Below are positions 41,715-52,043 of a stretch of 64,000 bases of DNA, one piece after another. The stretch lies in NCBI RefSeq assembly GCF_009738225.1, contig NZ_CP018187.1, forward strand, positions 1,622,501-1,686,500, read 5' to 3'. A model generated the notes under the pieces. It worked only from the letters and a program-made list of their open reading frames with translations, ran no database searches and was not told where the DNA came from. Both the position numbers and the translations under genes were made by a program. Position 1 is the stretch's first letter. Every line of letters begins with the position of its first letter. This DNA comes from Streptococcus salivarius (GTDB lineage Bacteria > Bacillota > Bacilli > Lactobacillales > Streptococcaceae).

Positions 41715-42316
41715 CTTTCGTAACGGAGGTCGTACTCATCTTCATTGAAGAAGGTGACAGAGCTATAAATCGCTGATATATTGAGCTTGACGGAAACATC
41801 AATTGGTACCAAGATAGTCGTCGGACCATAAAGTTTCTGCAAAATCACAACATTATCTCGCCCCGAGACGATAACCTGGGTCAAATCAATCACATCTGTC
41901 CCAAAGAAACGAATGATATTGATATCATCAAAGTCATAGCGATCACTGACAGGTTCCATCCGAGTTCCAATCCACTGATTTCGCACAGCCTGAGGATCCA
42001 AGTCGTCTTCCTTGAATTGAATAAGAGCGTAGCGATTCTTTTTCTTGACCTGTGAAAAATGGTTAATCATAACATAGGCCACACCCACCAAAATCGCAAG
42101 CACCACATAGATATTCCACATGGAAACCAGAAAAAGTGAGATCAAACAAATGGTCAAGACAAAGTCACTCTTGGACTCCTTGTTAAAAAAGCGAACGGCC
42201 AACAAGGTCAAGACCAAAATGAAAATAAAACTGGTAATATCATTATTAAAGATGGTAATCAGGCCCAGAGTCAAAAGCAGGGCTTCCACCACTAAGAAAA
42301 AATTAAATTTGGTCAT
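41669..42316 (-). CDS. liaF: LiaF-like membrane inhibitor, frameshift-truncated
   Basis: The frame gives 215 residues: N-terminal membrane helices (about 5-25, 27-45, 52-85) and most of a C-terminal LiaF domain (LTQVIVSGRDNVVILQKLYGPT, VPIDVSVKLNISAIYSSVTFF). It ends abnormally, RLTLQGRSMNMLIEQ-stop. The expected ending is intact in the -1 frame. Restoring one base in GAAAGATTGAC (for example GAAAGAATTGAC) gives ...RYER-IDLAGAEYEHAH... and a protein of about 239 residues. LiaF normally restrains LiaS; loss of its C-terminal strands could leave the kinase active. A sequencing error is the main alternative. Start RBS is weak (GAGAGGTCCTT). Promoter TTGTCA-17-TAGAAT. Confidence 0.85.
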   Translation of the reverse strand: MTKFNFFLVVEALLLTLGLITIFNNDITSFIFILVLTLLAVRFFNKESKSDFVLTICLISLFLVSMWNIYVVLAILVGVAYVMINHFSQVKKKNRYALIQFKEDDLDPQAVRNQWIGTRMEPVSDRYDFDDINIIRFFGTDVIDLTQVIVSGRDNVVILQKLYGPTTILVPIDVSVKLNISAIYSSVTFFNEDEYDLRYERLTLQGRSMNMLIEQ

Positions 42317-42348
42317 AAGGACCTCTCAAATAAAAGTATACAGGCTTC

Positions 42349-42377
42349 ATTCTATCAAATTTTAAGGCAATTGACAA
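42349..42377 (-). promoter_or_regulatory. liaFSR promoter
   Basis: Minus-strand TTGTCA (42372-42377), 17-base spacer, TAGAAT (42349-42354). Confidence 0.65.
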
Positions 42378-42430
42378 AAAGACCCAGTTTGAGCACCGAC
42401 TAATCAAGATAGAAAAGGGGCAGAAGTAAT

Positions 42431-42460
42431 AAAAAAAGTGCCTCCATTACAGGAAACACT
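42431..42460 (-). terminator. Terminator of the potassium channel gene
   Basis: Minus-strand AGTG..CCT / AGG..CACT stem with an internal bulge, followed by seven T. Confidence 0.6.
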
Positions 42461-42479
42461 GTCTTTCATTCAAAAAATC

Positions 42480-43238
42480 TTAATCGTCAGTTTCGTCCAT
42501 TTTACTATTTATGAGTTGCACCGTACTTCTGATTTCCTCCAGTATGACACGTTGTTCCGCCAACTCCTTCTCAATCTCAGCCAATTTTCTTTCAGTCTGA
42601 CGACCTGACCGCACAAAAATATTATTGAGAGAGCTTGTTAACAACCCCAGAGTGGCAATCCCACTAAACATGAGAACGACCGCAACGGCCTTACCTACCA
42701 ATGTTTGAGGAACGATATCGCCATAACCTACCGTAGTAACCGTTGCTACAGACCACCAAATAGCATCTATAAAATTATGGTGTTCTACTCGGGCAATAAT
42801 AGCACTACTGATAAGAATGATAACACTATTAACCGAAAGTAGAAAATAAAAGCCATTTCTGCGATTGATACGATTGGAAATATGCTTGAGCTTGCTACTC
42901 AAACCAATTAAACGTGAGAGTTTGGCCAACCTGGCAAAGCGTCCTACTCTTGAAAAACGGAGGAAGGTAAAGACTTCATTATAGGGAATAATAGCCAACA
43001 AATCCAAGACATGTGTTTTAACAAAGATTCGCTTACGAGGTGCCAAGGAGAAACGAATCGCATAATCAATGGCAAAGATGAGCGTTATAGACTGATCTAT
43101 CACTCTGAAAGGTCGCCTTCCAATTGAAATTAAGCCAACTAAATCAAAGATAACTAAGCCAATGGAAATAAGGGCCAAGACCGTCATGACAATATCGTAG
43201 GTAATGATGTACCTTCTCAGTTTTCTACGGTTTCTCAT
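42480..43238 (-). CDS. Voltage-gated-type potassium channel
   Basis: A 252-residue channel subunit. S1-S6-like helices span residues about 12-210, with an Arg-rich voltage-sensor-like segment (FLRFSRVGRFARLAKLSRL) and the K+ selectivity filter TVTTVGYGD near 170. A coiled coil (EIEKELAEQRVILEEIRS) ends the protein. The start at 43238 is preferred because AGGAGAG lies just before it and because a consensus promoter (TTGCCA, 17, TATAAT; 43266-43294) sits upstream, inside the longer possible frame that begins at 43334. It forms tetramers in the membrane; physiological role unknown. Confidence 0.88.
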   Translation of the reverse strand: MRNRRKLRRYIITYDIVMTVLALISIGLVIFDLVGLISIGRRPFRVIDQSITLIFAIDYAIRFSLAPRKRIFVKTHVLDLLAIIPYNEVFTFLRFSRVGRFARLAKLSRLIGLSSKLKHISNRINRRNGFYFLLSVNSVIILISSAIIARVEHHNFIDAIWWSVATVTTVGYGDIVPQTLVGKAVAVVLMFSGIATLGLLTSSLNNIFVRSGRQTERKLAEIEKELAEQRVILEEIRSTVQLINSKMDETDD

Positions 43239-43265
43239 AGCGTCTCTCCTATATGTGATGTTTTC

Positions 43266-43294
43266 ATTATAAAAGAATCTCTGACCTCTGGCAA
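43266..43294 (-). promoter_or_regulatory. Promoter of the potassium channel gene
   Basis: Minus-strand TTGCCA (43289-43294), 17-base spacer, TATAAT (43266-43271). It supports the start codon at 43238. Confidence 0.7.
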
Positions 43295-43332
43295 GCAGGT
43301 TTTTTAGGCTATCGACAAGATCTCTAGGTATC

Positions 43333-43360
43333 AAAAAAGAGAGATTAAATAACCTCTCTT
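43333..43360 (-). terminator. Terminator of the gmk-to-pknB cluster
   Basis: AAGAGAGA (43337-43344) pairs with CCTCTCTT (43353-43360), with T-run on the minus strand. It follows the kinase stop at 43385. Confidence 0.8.
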
Positions 43361-43384
43361 CATTATGTCTAAGTTTTTTTTAAT

Positions 43385-45259
43385 CTATTGTAGCTCTGTG
43401 TGAGTAGCCTCTGTCGAGGTTTCAGTGCTTGAAGTTGTACTGTCAGTACTTGAGCTCGTTGATGACGAATGTGTCGTACTGCTTGAGCTTGACTGGAGAC
43501 TTGAACTTGCTGTTGCAACCGAAACATAGAGAATCACTGTACCATCAACACTTGTACCAGCTTGTGGATCTTGATAAAGGACCTCCGTACTGCTAGGAAC
43601 CTTATCCTTATCTAATTTGGCACCAGTATTATAGTCGTGGTACTCGATGCTACTACTTGAGATATTCTTACGATTCAAGGTTTGAACTGCTGTTGAAACC
43701 GTCAAACCAGTCACATCAGGCATGGTAACTGTCTTAGGAGTTGCCACACGGAACTTAATCTTAGCCTTACTATCCTTAGGATTGAAGGACTTGTTTTTCC
43801 CTGGACTTTGAGATAGGATTTCTCCCTCTTCAGCACTGTCGTCTTCGACATGCTGAATATCAATTTGGTCCTCAGAAACACCATAATTCGAAGTTAAGTC
43901 CTCAATGGCATCCTTATAGTTTTTACCCTTGTAGTCTTTCAAAGCGAAACCTTTACTACCAGAAGAAACATAAACATCAATGCTTGATCCTTCTTTTCGT
44001 GTGGTTCCAGCTGTAGGATCGGTCTTGATGACCTTACCCGTATCGACAGAGTCATCTTCCACTTCTTTGACTTCTCCTACCTTAAATCCAGCACCCTCAA
44101 TTTTAGTCTGAGCTGTGGACAACTCTTGACCGACCACATTAGGCACCTGAACATTATCAGGATTGGTAAATACCAAATAGGCAAAGATGATAATACCAAT
44201 AAAGACCAGTCCTAGGAAAACCTTGAGCAAGGTTGAGAAGAAGTTTTTCTTCTTTTTCTTCTTAGCTGGTGTCGTTTTTTTCCTTGGTTGTTTACTTGGA
44301 GCAGGTGTAGGCTCTGATGGCTCAGCAGCAACGGCTTTTTTCTCAAGACTTGCTGATGGAACTGGATCAACCTTCGGCAAGGTCTTGGTATCCGTCATAT
44401 CATCAAAGACTACCTTGGCATCGCGTCGATGACTAGGATGCAAACTCGTTACCAAGTCACGGCTCATTTCCAAAGTACTATTGTAACGATTTTCTAGTTT
44501 TTTGGCTGTTGCTCGAATAACCACGTTTTCCAAAGCTTGGGGAACGTTACGGTTCTCTGCCAAAATCGATGGTAGTGGTTTTTGGAAATGTTGGAGTGCA
44601 ATGGTTACTGCACTGTCACCATCATAAGGAATATGACCTGTCAACATTTCAAAAAGCATAATACCCATAGCATAGATGTCGCTTTGGATAGTTGCTTTCG
44701 ATCCACGAGCCTGCTCTGGTGAGAGGTAGTGGACAGAACCCAACATAGAGTTAGTTTGAGTTAGACTAGTCTCTGCAAAGGCAACCGCAATTCCGAAGTC
44801 TGTAACCTTGGCTGTACCGTCCTTAGTTAAAAGAACGTTTTGTGGCTTAAGGTCACGGTGGATAATGCCCTTTTGATGGGCAAGAGTCATGGCGGAAAGA
44901 ACCTCCCCCATGATACGCACAACATCTTGGTTAGAAAGTGGCGCATGGTCTTGAATATATTTCTTCAAGTCCGAACCATCTACATACTCCATCACCAAAA
45001 ACTGCTGGCCGTCTTCTTCGCCAATATCTCGGATAGCAACGATATTAGGATGACTGAGTTCTGCCATGGCACGCGCTTCACGCTGGAAACGCGCCACAGC
45101 CACCTGATCCGTTTGGTAATTGGTACGTAGCACCTTAATAGCTACTCTTTCATTATCCAGAATCAGGTCGTTAGCCAGATAAACATCCGCCATACCACCA
45201 CGCCCGATAGACTTAAGGATTCGATAACGTCCAGCAAACAATTTGCCAACTTGGATCAT
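43385..45259 (-). CDS. pknB: PASTA-domain Ser/Thr protein kinase (StkP/PknB)
   Basis: A 624-residue membrane kinase. The cytoplasmic Hanks-type domain (about 10-275) has [12 protein letters not shown], catalytic HRDLKPQN and DFG (VTDFGIA). A Lys-rich juxtamembrane stretch precedes one helix (about 342-365). Outside are three PASTA repeats (starting [22 protein letters not shown] and [11 protein letters not shown]) that bind muropeptides or lipid II, then a Ser/Thr-only tail of about 38 residues. Pneumococcal StkP has four PASTA repeats. Its ATG shares one base with the phosphatase stop (TGATG). It controls division and wall synthesis together with its phosphatase. Confidence 0.95.
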   Translation of the reverse strand: MIQVGKLFAGRYRILKSIGRGGMADVYLANDLILDNERVAIKVLRTNYQTDQVAVARFQREARAMAELSHPNIVAIRDIGEEDGQQFLVMEYVDGSDLKKYIQDHAPLSNQDVVRIMGEVLSAMTLAHQKGIIHRDLKPQNVLLTKDGTAKVTDFGIAVAFAETSLTQTNSMLGSVHYLSPEQARGSKATIQSDIYAMGIMLFEMLTGHIPYDGDSAVTIALQHFQKPLPSILAENRNVPQALENVVIRATAKKLENRYNSTLEMSRDLVTSLHPSHRRDAKVVFDDMTDTKTLPKVDPVPSASLEKKAVAAEPSEPTPAPSKQPRKKTTPAKKKKKKNFFSTLLKVFLGLVFIGIIIFAYLVFTNPDNVQVPNVVGQELSTAQTKIEGAGFKVGEVKEVEDDSVDTGKVIKTDPTAGTTRKEGSSIDVYVSSGSKGFALKDYKGKNYKDAIEDLTSNYGVSEDQIDIQHVEDDSAEEGEILSQSPGKNKSFNPKDSKAKIKFRVATPKTVTMPDVTGLTVSTAVQTLNRKNISSSSIEYHDYNTGAKLDKDKVPSSTEVLYQDPQAGTSVDGTVILYVSVATASSSLQSSSSSTTHSSSTSSSTDSTTSSTETSTEATHTELQ

Positions 45260-45996
45260 TATCCTTCCTCACTTTCTATTTTGATGAGAGCAACGGTAAT
45301 ATTATCATGACCACCAGCCTCATTGGCTGCAGCTACCAAACGACTCGTTTTTTCTTCGACGAAACCAGGGCTGTTGACAATATGAACAATCTGTTCGACT
45401 GAAATCATATTGGTCAAACCATCTGAATTAGCCAAAATATAGTCTCCTGGTTCCAATTGTTGGACACCAAGGTCAGCCTCAATCGGAGCAGCTTGCCCAA
45501 TAGATTGCGTAATGATATTACGTTGTGGGTGAACCGCTGCTTCTTCTTCGGTCAACTGACCAGCCTTGATAAGAGCATTGACCAAAGAGTGGTCATTCGT
45601 CAATTGCTTATACTCACCATTACGGATAAGGGCAATACGTGAATCCCCAACATGGGCGAAAATCACAGCATTATCAACAAAGGCAAGAACCTCGATAGTT
45701 GTTCCCATTCCCTTATATTCTTCGTTTTGGCCAAGTTCATAGATTTTACGATTTTCTGCATCAATGGCAGCAATCATCCAATCACGAATTTGACTCAACT
45801 CACGAAAATCAGTGTTAATCCAGTCACGACCAAGGTCAGTCACTGACATCTCACTGGCAATATTTCCAGCACGGTGTCCACCCATTCCATCTGCAACAAC
45901 GACAAGGGTAACACCAGCTTGGTTGACAAATTTATTAACAAAATCTTGGTTGTTTGACCGTTTTTGGCCAATGTCCGTTAATAATGATATTTCCAT
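45259..45996 (-). CDS. pppL: PP2C-family Ser/Thr protein phosphatase (PhpP/Stp)
   Basis: A 245-residue metal-dependent phosphatase that reverses the kinase next to it. Motifs are [61 protein letters not shown] and [11 protein letters not shown], with metal-binding Asp residues in DGMGG, SDGL and HDN. The start at 45996 ([18 protein letters not shown]) was chosen by likeness to pneumococcal PhpP; an ATG at 46023 with GAGGAGG immediately before it is the alternative. Translationally coupled to pknB. Confidence 0.93.
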   Translation of the reverse strand: MEISLLTDIGQKRSNNQDFVNKFVNQAGVTLVVVADGMGGHRAGNIASEMSVTDLGRDWINTDFRELSQIRDWMIAAIDAENRKIYELGQNEEYKGMGTTIEVLAFVDNAVIFAHVGDSRIALIRNGEYKQLTNDHSLVNALIKAGQLTEEEAAVHPQRNIITQSIGQAAPIEADLGVQQLEPGDYILANSDGLTNMISVEQIVHIVNSPGFVEEKTSRLVAAANEAGGHDNITVALIKIESEEG

Positions 45997-46039
45997 AGTT
46001 TTCTTTCTGACTTGCGTCAGCATTTCCTCCTCTGTAACC

Positions 46040-47368
46040 CTAAGCTTTTTTACGCAACTGTGCGATGAAAAAACCATCAGTTAGATACTGTTCGGGGGTA
46101 ATTGCCAAACAGCCATTGACCACGATGTCTTTGCATGGATGGTCTAAGGCAACTTGCTCAAAATCAGGATGGCTCTCAAGAAAGGCTTGAATCACCTCTT
46201 GATTTTCTTCTGCTATGATGGTGCAAGTACTATATGTTATTATACCACCTTTTCGTAGGGTTTGACAAACGCTGGATAGGATATCCAACTGCACAGCCTT
46301 AAGGGACTCAAAGTCTTGGAGATCCTTGTTATATTTGATGTCGGGTTTCCGACGAATGAGCCCAATCCCTGAACAAGGAGCATCCACTAAAATCTTGTCA
46401 AAACTATCAGCCGGAAAGACTTGATGTACCTGACTAGCATCCAGTTTCTGTGTCTTAACCTTATCAGCTAGGCCAAGACGTTGGGCATTTTCTTCGATAA
46501 GGGCAAGCTTATGATCATAGAGATCAAGCGCCGTCACATGTCCACTCGTCAAATAAGAGGCCATATGTACCGTCTTACCACCAGGTGCCGCACAGGCATC
46601 CAGGATTTCTTCTTCACCTTGAATCCCTAAAGTTGGCGCAACCAGTTGACTGGTCTCATCCTGAATGGTCAACAAGCCCTCTTTAAAATAATCTGTTCCA
46701 GCAAAGTAACCGGAAGACTTAACAAGCCCGACTGGTGATAGGACTGAACGCTCAGCCCCAGTGGCCTCCTCTATCTCTTCCAAACGTGACGCATCCGTTA
46801 CACGCACACTAGCCTTATTTCTCACAAAGAGGCTTTGGAAAATAGCAAGGGCACGGTCTTCCCCGTACTGGTCGATAAGTTTTTTAACCAACCATACAGG
46901 TAGAGAATACTGAACGGAATAGCGTTTATTGACACGTTTAATCTGGCTTGGATCTGGCAAAGGCTGGCTAGATAGTTTACGAAGAACCGCATTTACCAGC
47001 TTCTCAGCACCCTTTTTATTGCCACGATTTTTGGCAATAGCAACAGCATCGTTAACTACTGCATGGGATGGAATCTTATCTAAATAGGCTAGCTGATAGA
47101 GACTTAAGAGCAAGAGGTCATAAACCCAAGGTTCAAGCTTATCACGGTCCTCAATAACATGGGCTAGAATCCACTCCAAAGTAATCTTATGAGCCACGGT
47201 CCCATAGACAATCTCCGTCACTAAGGCCTTGTCCTTATCTGTCAGCTGCGACTTGCTCAGATGTGCATTGAGAGCAATATTTGAGTAAGCCCCTTCCTGG
47301 AAGACTTCTTCTAAGACTTCGAGTGCCTGTCCACGAGCTGTTTTTTTCCAATCATTGGCCAAATGCAT
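46040..47368 (-). CDS. rsmB: 16S rRNA (cytosine-967-C5)-methyltransferase RsmB
   Basis: A 442-residue m5C methyltransferase: a NusB-like RNA-binding domain (about 8-140), then a Rossmann methyltransferase domain with SAM motif [30 protein letters not shown] (motif IV Cys) and YSTCTI (motif VI catalytic Cys). The start is uncertain: GTG 47371, ATG 47368 and TTG 47362 are all close to the fmt stop; the ATG is used here. It overlaps fmt by 17 bases. Confidence 0.93.
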   Translation of the reverse strand: MHLANDWKKTARGQALEVLEEVFQEGAYSNIALNAHLSKSQLTDKDKALVTEIVYGTVAHKITLEWILAHVIEDRDKLEPWVYDLLLLSLYQLAYLDKIPSHAVVNDAVAIAKNRGNKKGAEKLVNAVLRKLSSQPLPDPSQIKRVNKRYSVQYSLPVWLVKKLIDQYGEDRALAIFQSLFVRNKASVRVTDASRLEEIEEATGAERSVLSPVGLVKSSGYFAGTDYFKEGLLTIQDETSQLVAPTLGIQGEEEILDACAAPGGKTVHMASYLTSGHVTALDLYDHKLALIEENAQRLGLADKVKTQKLDASQVHQVFPADSFDKILVDAPCSGIGLIRRKPDIKYNKDLQDFESLKAVQLDILSSVCQTLRKGGIITYSTCTIIAEENQEVIQAFLESHPDFEQVALDHPCKDIVVNGCLAITPEQYLTDGFFIAQLRKKA

Positions 47369-48287
47369 CACCTACTTCAAGATTGCGTCCGACCCCATTA
47401 AGGAAATCAGCAATAGCCATACGAGGTTTTCCAGCAGGTTGAACTGTCTTAAGCGAAATAGCTCCTTGGCCAGTCGCAACTACCAAACTCTTCTTGGTTT
47501 TTTCAATAATATGACCAGCCTGTCCTTGACCTTCTGCCAAATCCGCTTCATAAATTTTGAAACGTTTGCCATCAAGCAAGGTATGGGCCACAGGCCATGG
47601 GTACATACCACGGATTTGATTGAAGATGTCACGAGCCGGCTTATTCCAATCAAGGCGCTCCTCTTCTGGGCTAATATTTGGCGAAAATGTTACCTGACTG
47701 GCATCTTGAGGAACAGGTTTGATTTCCCCAGCGATATAGGCAGGCAAGGTTTCAAGCAAGAGGTCACGCCCCAAGACTGCCAATTTTTCAAACATGGTAC
47801 CAACATTATCCTCGTCAAGAATTGGCAAGGCCTTTTGGCTAACCATGTCACCAGCATCCATTTCCTTGACCATTTCCATGATTGTCACACCCGCTTCTGC
47901 ATCACCATTGATAATGGCATAATGAATAGGTGCTCCACCACGATATTTGGGCAGGAGTGAAGCGTGGACATTCACTGCAAAATCCATGCTATCAAGTAAC
48001 TTGCTTGGCAAAAATTGTCCATAAGCCGCAGTAACAATCCCATCAGCACCAAGTGCCATAAGCTGTGCCATTTCCTCAGAACCTGACAACTTTTCAGGTT
48101 GATAAATTGGCAAGTCATGCGCCAAGGCTACTTCCTTGACCGGTGTCATGCGGATTTCTTTTTTACGGCCGACAGCACGGTCTGGTTGCGTCACCACAGC
48201 GACAATATCATAATGCTCATCGGTCAAAAGTCCTTCCAGCACTGTCGCTGAAAAGGCAGGCGTTCCCATAAATACTAATTTTGTCAT
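47352..48287 (-). CDS. fmt: Methionyl-tRNA formyltransferase
   Basis: A 311-residue enzyme that formylates initiator Met-tRNA with 10-formyl-[23 protein letters not shown] is the usual start, [19 protein letters not shown] (near 105-123) has the catalytic Asn/His/Asp region with [12 protein letters not shown], and a C-terminal OB-like tRNA-binding domain follows. AAAGGAAGAAT precedes the ATG. It lies between priA and rsmB, a typical Firmicute order. Confidence 0.97.
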   Translation of the reverse strand: MTKLVFMGTPAFSATVLEGLLTDEHYDIVAVVTQPDRAVGRKKEIRMTPVKEVALAHDLPIYQPEKLSGSEEMAQLMALGADGIVTAAYGQFLPSKLLDSMDFAVNVHASLLPKYRGGAPIHYAIINGDAEAGVTIMEMVKEMDAGDMVSQKALPILDEDNVGTMFEKLAVLGRDLLLETLPAYIAGEIKPVPQDASQVTFSPNISPEEERLDWNKPARDIFNQIRGMYPWPVAHTLLDGKRFKIYEADLAEGQGQAGHIIEKTKKSLVVATGQGAISLKTVQPAGKPRMAIADFLNGVGRNLEVGDAFGQ

Positions 48288-48304
48288 ATTCTTCCTTTTC
48301 TAGA

Positions 48305-50701
48305 TTAGGTAAAATTCTGAGGTTCGTGATCAATAATCAAACGCAGGTCCTTGTTCTCAGGCTCCTGAGTCATGTCAAGGACCCTATTAAGCGTTTCTTC
48401 CAAGTTATCCTCAAAACGGTATTTGATAATAATCTGATAGTGATAAAGGTTATGTGTTCGGGCAATTGGCTTAGGCGTAGGCCCTAGGAAGGTCACCTTG
48501 TCTGACAGGTGCTCTCTTAAATAAGCCATAACCTCATAGCTCTTGCGAACTACAAACTCTTCATCCTTGTGAGAAAGCGTAATTCCTACCGTATAGAAAT
48601 AAGGGGGATAGGCCAACTGACGTCGAATCCCCATTTCATAGGCGTAGAAACCTTCATAATCCTGTTGCTGTGCAAACCGAATGGCATAATGACTAGGATT
48701 ATAGGTTTGAATAATAACTTCCCCTTCCTTGTCAGCACGACCAGCACGACCAGCCACCTGAGTCAACAGTTGGAAGGTACGCTCAGCTGAACGAAAATCT
48801 GGTAAATTTAGCGACGTATCTGCATTCAAGACCCCTACCAAGGTAACATTTGGAAAATCCAAGCCCTTGGCAATCATCTGAGTTCCAAGCAAAATGTCAG
48901 CCTTACCACTTCCAAAGGCCTCCAAGAGTTTCTCGTGAGCCCCTTTCTTGCGTGTCGTATCAACATCCATACGAATCACTTTGGCTTCTGGCAAAAGTTC
49001 CGTCAATTGGTCATAAGCCTTCTGTGTCCCAGTCCCATAATAGCGAATCTGACGGCTCTGACAGTTAGGGCAGACATGTGGTATTGCTTTTTGAAAATCA
49101 CAATAGTGGCAATTCATGGTCTTGGTATCCATATGCAAGGTTAGGGAAATATCACAGTTGGGACAATCATCCACATAGCCACAGTCACGACACATGACAA
49201 AAGAGGAATAGCCACGACGGTTCAACATTAGCACGACTTGTTCCTTACGTCCCAAGCGTTCTCGGATTTTCTCTAAGAGAGGTGGCGTAAAATCACTAGC
49301 CTCTTGACGGCCCACAAAATCCTTAAAGTCCACCACTTCCACCTGAGGAATTTTGGCATTAGGATTAGCCCTCTGAGTCAACTCAAGAAAATGGTAAACC
49401 CCTTTCTGAGCTCTCGCCCGAGTCTCAATAGACGGTGTTGCTGAACCAAGAACAAGCACGGCTCCATGACTCTTAGCCCTAAGCAAGGCCACATCTCTAG
49501 CATGGTAGCGAGGATTGGATTCTTGTTTATAAGTAGCCTCATGTTCCTCATCGATAATGATAGCTCCGATATTGTCCAAGGGAGCAAAGATCGCCGAACG
49601 TGCTCCTACCACAACCTTGGCCTGGCCTGACCTAACCTTTCGCCACTCGTCAAATTTCTCACCGTCTGACAAGCCTGAATGCATGATGGCCACCAAGTCA
49701 CCAAACCGTGAAATGAAACGATTGGTCATTTGGGGCGTCAGGGAAATCTCTGGTACCAAGACAATAGCCGTTTTCCCCATAGCCAAGGTCCTCTCGATAA
49801 GATGCAGATAGACCTCTGTCTTACCTGATCCCGTTACCCCTTCCAATAAGAATGGTTTGCCGCCTTGTCCAATTTGGCGCGTCATTTCTTCAACAGCATG
49901 TGCCTGTTGAGCATTAAGCTCAAGAAAATCCGTCTTCTCTACCTTTTCAAAGTAGCTATCGGCACGATTGACCTCAACTTCAGTGATGACCAAGGCACCA
50001 GCTTCGATGAAAAACTTAACCACATCTCGTGAAAAAAGTTTGTGGAGGTCTGCCACCTTCCCTGGCTCACTCTTCTCGAGCAAGAAGTCTCGCATCTCCA
50101 AACGCCTCTTAGCCCGCTGCGAAATAGCCAAAGTCTCAAGAATGCCCTTTTGAACACTATAGTGCTTCTCAGTCTTAATGTTCTGCTTATCCTTAGCAAG
50201 GTAATCAACCGTTACACGCCCAGACTGGACCAGACGAGGAATGGCTTGACGCTGCTCCTCTGACAACTGCGAGAAAAGAACATGATCCTGCCCCTGAAGA
50301 AAAGTCTGTTTATCTTCTTCACCTAGTTTATCAGTCGCCATGATAACCTTATCGTACTGAGAATTAAGGAGACCAGGTAGCATTGACTTCAAGATGGAAA
50401 TCTTATAAGAAAAGACCGTATGTCGCATCTGATCAGCCAAATCCAGCTGTTCCTGATTAAGCACTGGCTCATAATCTAAAAGCTCAGCGATGGGTTTTAG
50501 TTCAGGAAGATCTCTTAAATTTTCCTGCTCTTCCAAGCCAATAATAAAACCTTGAAGTAGACGATTTCCTTTACCAAAAGGCACATGAACCCGCATACCG
50601 ATGGCGATTTGTTCTTGCATGGCTTCCGGTACCAGGTAACTATAAGGTCTGTCCGTCTGCATCAGAGGAACGTCTACAATAATTTGTGCTACTAAAACCA
50701 T
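48305..50701 (-). CDS. priA: Primosomal replication restart helicase PriA
   Basis: A 798-residue 3'-5' superfamily 2 helicase that reloads the replisome at stalled forks. The N-terminal 3'-end-binding domain begins IIVDVPLMQTDRPYSYLVP. Walker A is LLEGVTGSGKTEVYLH (near 285) and the DEAD-box-like motif is IIIDEEHEATYKQ. Eight cysteines in CRDCGYVDDCPNCD and CHYCDF..CPNC form two zinc sites. RBS AGGAGGAAATTT precedes the ATG. Confidence 0.96.
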   Translation of the reverse strand: MVLVAQIIVDVPLMQTDRPYSYLVPEAMQEQIAIGMRVHVPFGKGNRLLQGFIIGLEEQENLRDLPELKPIAELLDYEPVLNQEQLDLADQMRHTVFSYKISILKSMLPGLLNSQYDKVIMATDKLGEEDKQTFLQGQDHVLFSQLSEEQRQAIPRLVQSGRVTVDYLAKDKQNIKTEKHYSVQKGILETLAISQRAKRRLEMRDFLLEKSEPGKVADLHKLFSRDVVKFFIEAGALVITEVEVNRADSYFEKVEKTDFLELNAQQAHAVEEMTRQIGQGGKPFLLEGVTGSGKTEVYLHLIERTLAMGKTAIVLVPEISLTPQMTNRFISRFGDLVAIMHSGLSDGEKFDEWRKVRSGQAKVVVGARSAIFAPLDNIGAIIIDEEHEATYKQESNPRYHARDVALLRAKSHGAVLVLGSATPSIETRARAQKGVYHFLELTQRANPNAKIPQVEVVDFKDFVGRQEASDFTPPLLEKIRERLGRKEQVVLMLNRRGYSSFVMCRDCGYVDDCPNCDISLTLHMDTKTMNCHYCDFQKAIPHVCPNCQSRQIRYYGTGTQKAYDQLTELLPEAKVIRMDVDTTRKKGAHEKLLEAFGSGKADILLGTQMIAKGLDFPNVTLVGVLNADTSLNLPDFRSAERTFQLLTQVAGRAGRADKEGEVIIQTYNPSHYAIRFAQQQDYEGFYAYEMGIRRQLAYPPYFYTVGITLSHKDEEFVVRKSYEVMAYLREHLSDKVTFLGPTPKPIARTHNLYHYQIIIKYRFEDNLEETLNRVLDMTQEPENKDLRLIIDHEPQNFT

Positions 50702-50782
50702 AAATTTCCTCCTGTCACTTCCTTAAAACCAGTATCTTTCAAGCTCAAGAAAAGCTGAGCTCTTGATTATCATCATAAAGAA

Positions 50783-50810
50783 GGAAGCTGAGACACTATG
50801 CCTCAGCTCC
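50783..50810 (-). other. Hairpin between rpoZ and priA
   Basis: GAAGCTGAG (50784-50792) pairs with CTCAGCTCC (50802-50810). The minus-strand continuation is only moderately T-rich (CTTCCTTCTTT), so this may be a weak terminator or an RNA-processing site inside the operon. Confidence 0.4.
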
Positions 50811-50843
50811 CCTCTCCTCATAAACCAAAGCATGACTTTGATT

Positions 50844-51158
50844 TTAGATTTTATCGCCTTCTTCTTTTTCTTTAGCGATTTGTTCTTTGATTTTACGTTC
50901 TTCTTCCTCAGCAGCAAGACGTGCTTGGATCACTTTCAAACGTGCCAATTCACGTTTAGATTCTGGATCTGGGTGAATAGTCACATTACCAGATTCAATT
51001 TCTTCAAGGGCTTGAAGGGTTGGTTTTACTGACGTAAACTCTTGAGTTGGTTCAGCACCAGCGGCCAATTCATGGGCGCGTTTTGCTTGCAAAATAACCA
51101 ATGAATATTTTGAAGGCACTTTATCCAAAAGTTTGTCAATAGAGGGTTTCAACATCAT
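50844..51158 (-). CDS. rpoZ: RNA polymerase omega subunit
   Basis: A 104-residue protein beginning [20 protein letters not shown], with [12 protein letters not shown] near residue 28, the core omega motif that latches beta-prime. The C-terminus is an extended charged coiled coil ([20 protein letters not shown]). The ATG at 51158 is followed directly by a second ATG, which may be the real start. It lies 21 bases after gmk. Confidence 0.94.
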   Translation of the reverse strand: MMLKPSIDKLLDKVPSKYSLVILQAKRAHELAAGAEPTQEFTSVKPTLQALEEIESGNVTIHPDPESKRELARLKVIQARLAAEEEERKIKEQIAKEKEEGDKI

Positions 51159-51179
51159 AATTCTATACCTATTTCTAAT

Positions 51180-51818
<639 letters not shown>

Positions 51819-51855
51819 TTAAACTAAGATTAAAAATCTTCTTATGACTCACCTT

Positions 51856-51884
51856 AAAAAAGAGAAAACAATCATCTCTTTTTT
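51856..51884 (-). terminator. Terminator-like hairpin in the gmk leader (possible attenuator)
   Basis: AAAAAGAGA (51857-51865) pairs with TCTCTTTTT (51875-51883), with T-run on the minus strand. It lies downstream of the gmk promoter and about 47 bases before the gmk ATG. Confidence 0.5.
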
Positions 51885-51949
51885 TGGCTTAGGGGTTGTT
51901 CAGTGATTAAGTTACAGCTCACTTTTCAGAGCATGTGTTTTTCCTTACT

Positions 51950-51978
51950 ATTTTACCAATAAAAGCGACTTTTTTCAA
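51950..51978 (-). promoter_or_regulatory. Promoter of the gmk cluster
   Basis: Minus-strand TTGAAA (51973-51978), 17-base spacer, TAAAAT (51950-51955) with extended TGG. Predicted leader of about 134 nt. Confidence 0.65.
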
Positions 51979-51992
51979 GGTGAGGACACCAT

Positions 51993-52034
51993 TAAAAAGA
52001 GTGAATTCCTTTTCTCAGTACTCACTCTTTTTTA
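51993..52034 (-). terminator. Terminator of the HAD-HAD-ftsY operon
   Basis: AAAAAGAGTGA / TCACTCTTTTTT stem with a 15-base loop, just downstream of the ftsY stop. Confidence 0.75.
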
Positions 52035-52043
52035 AATACTCTT

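Noticed and set aside
41700..41725. Programmed -1 frameshifting to make full-length LiaF
   Set aside because: The site GAAAGATTGAC has no X-XXY-YYZ slippery heptamer and no obvious stimulator, so a simple one-base deletion (or sequence error) is more likely.
40612..42316. LiaFSR cluster as a bacteriocin-type quorum system
   Set aside because: The regulator is LuxR/NarL type, the kinase is HisKA_3 with a short sensor loop, and no peptide gene is nearby; it fits the envelope-stress LiaFSR family.
43239..43334. Longer N-terminus for the potassium channel
   Set aside because: The extra 32 codons overlap a consensus promoter, and the ATG at 43238 has a good RBS.
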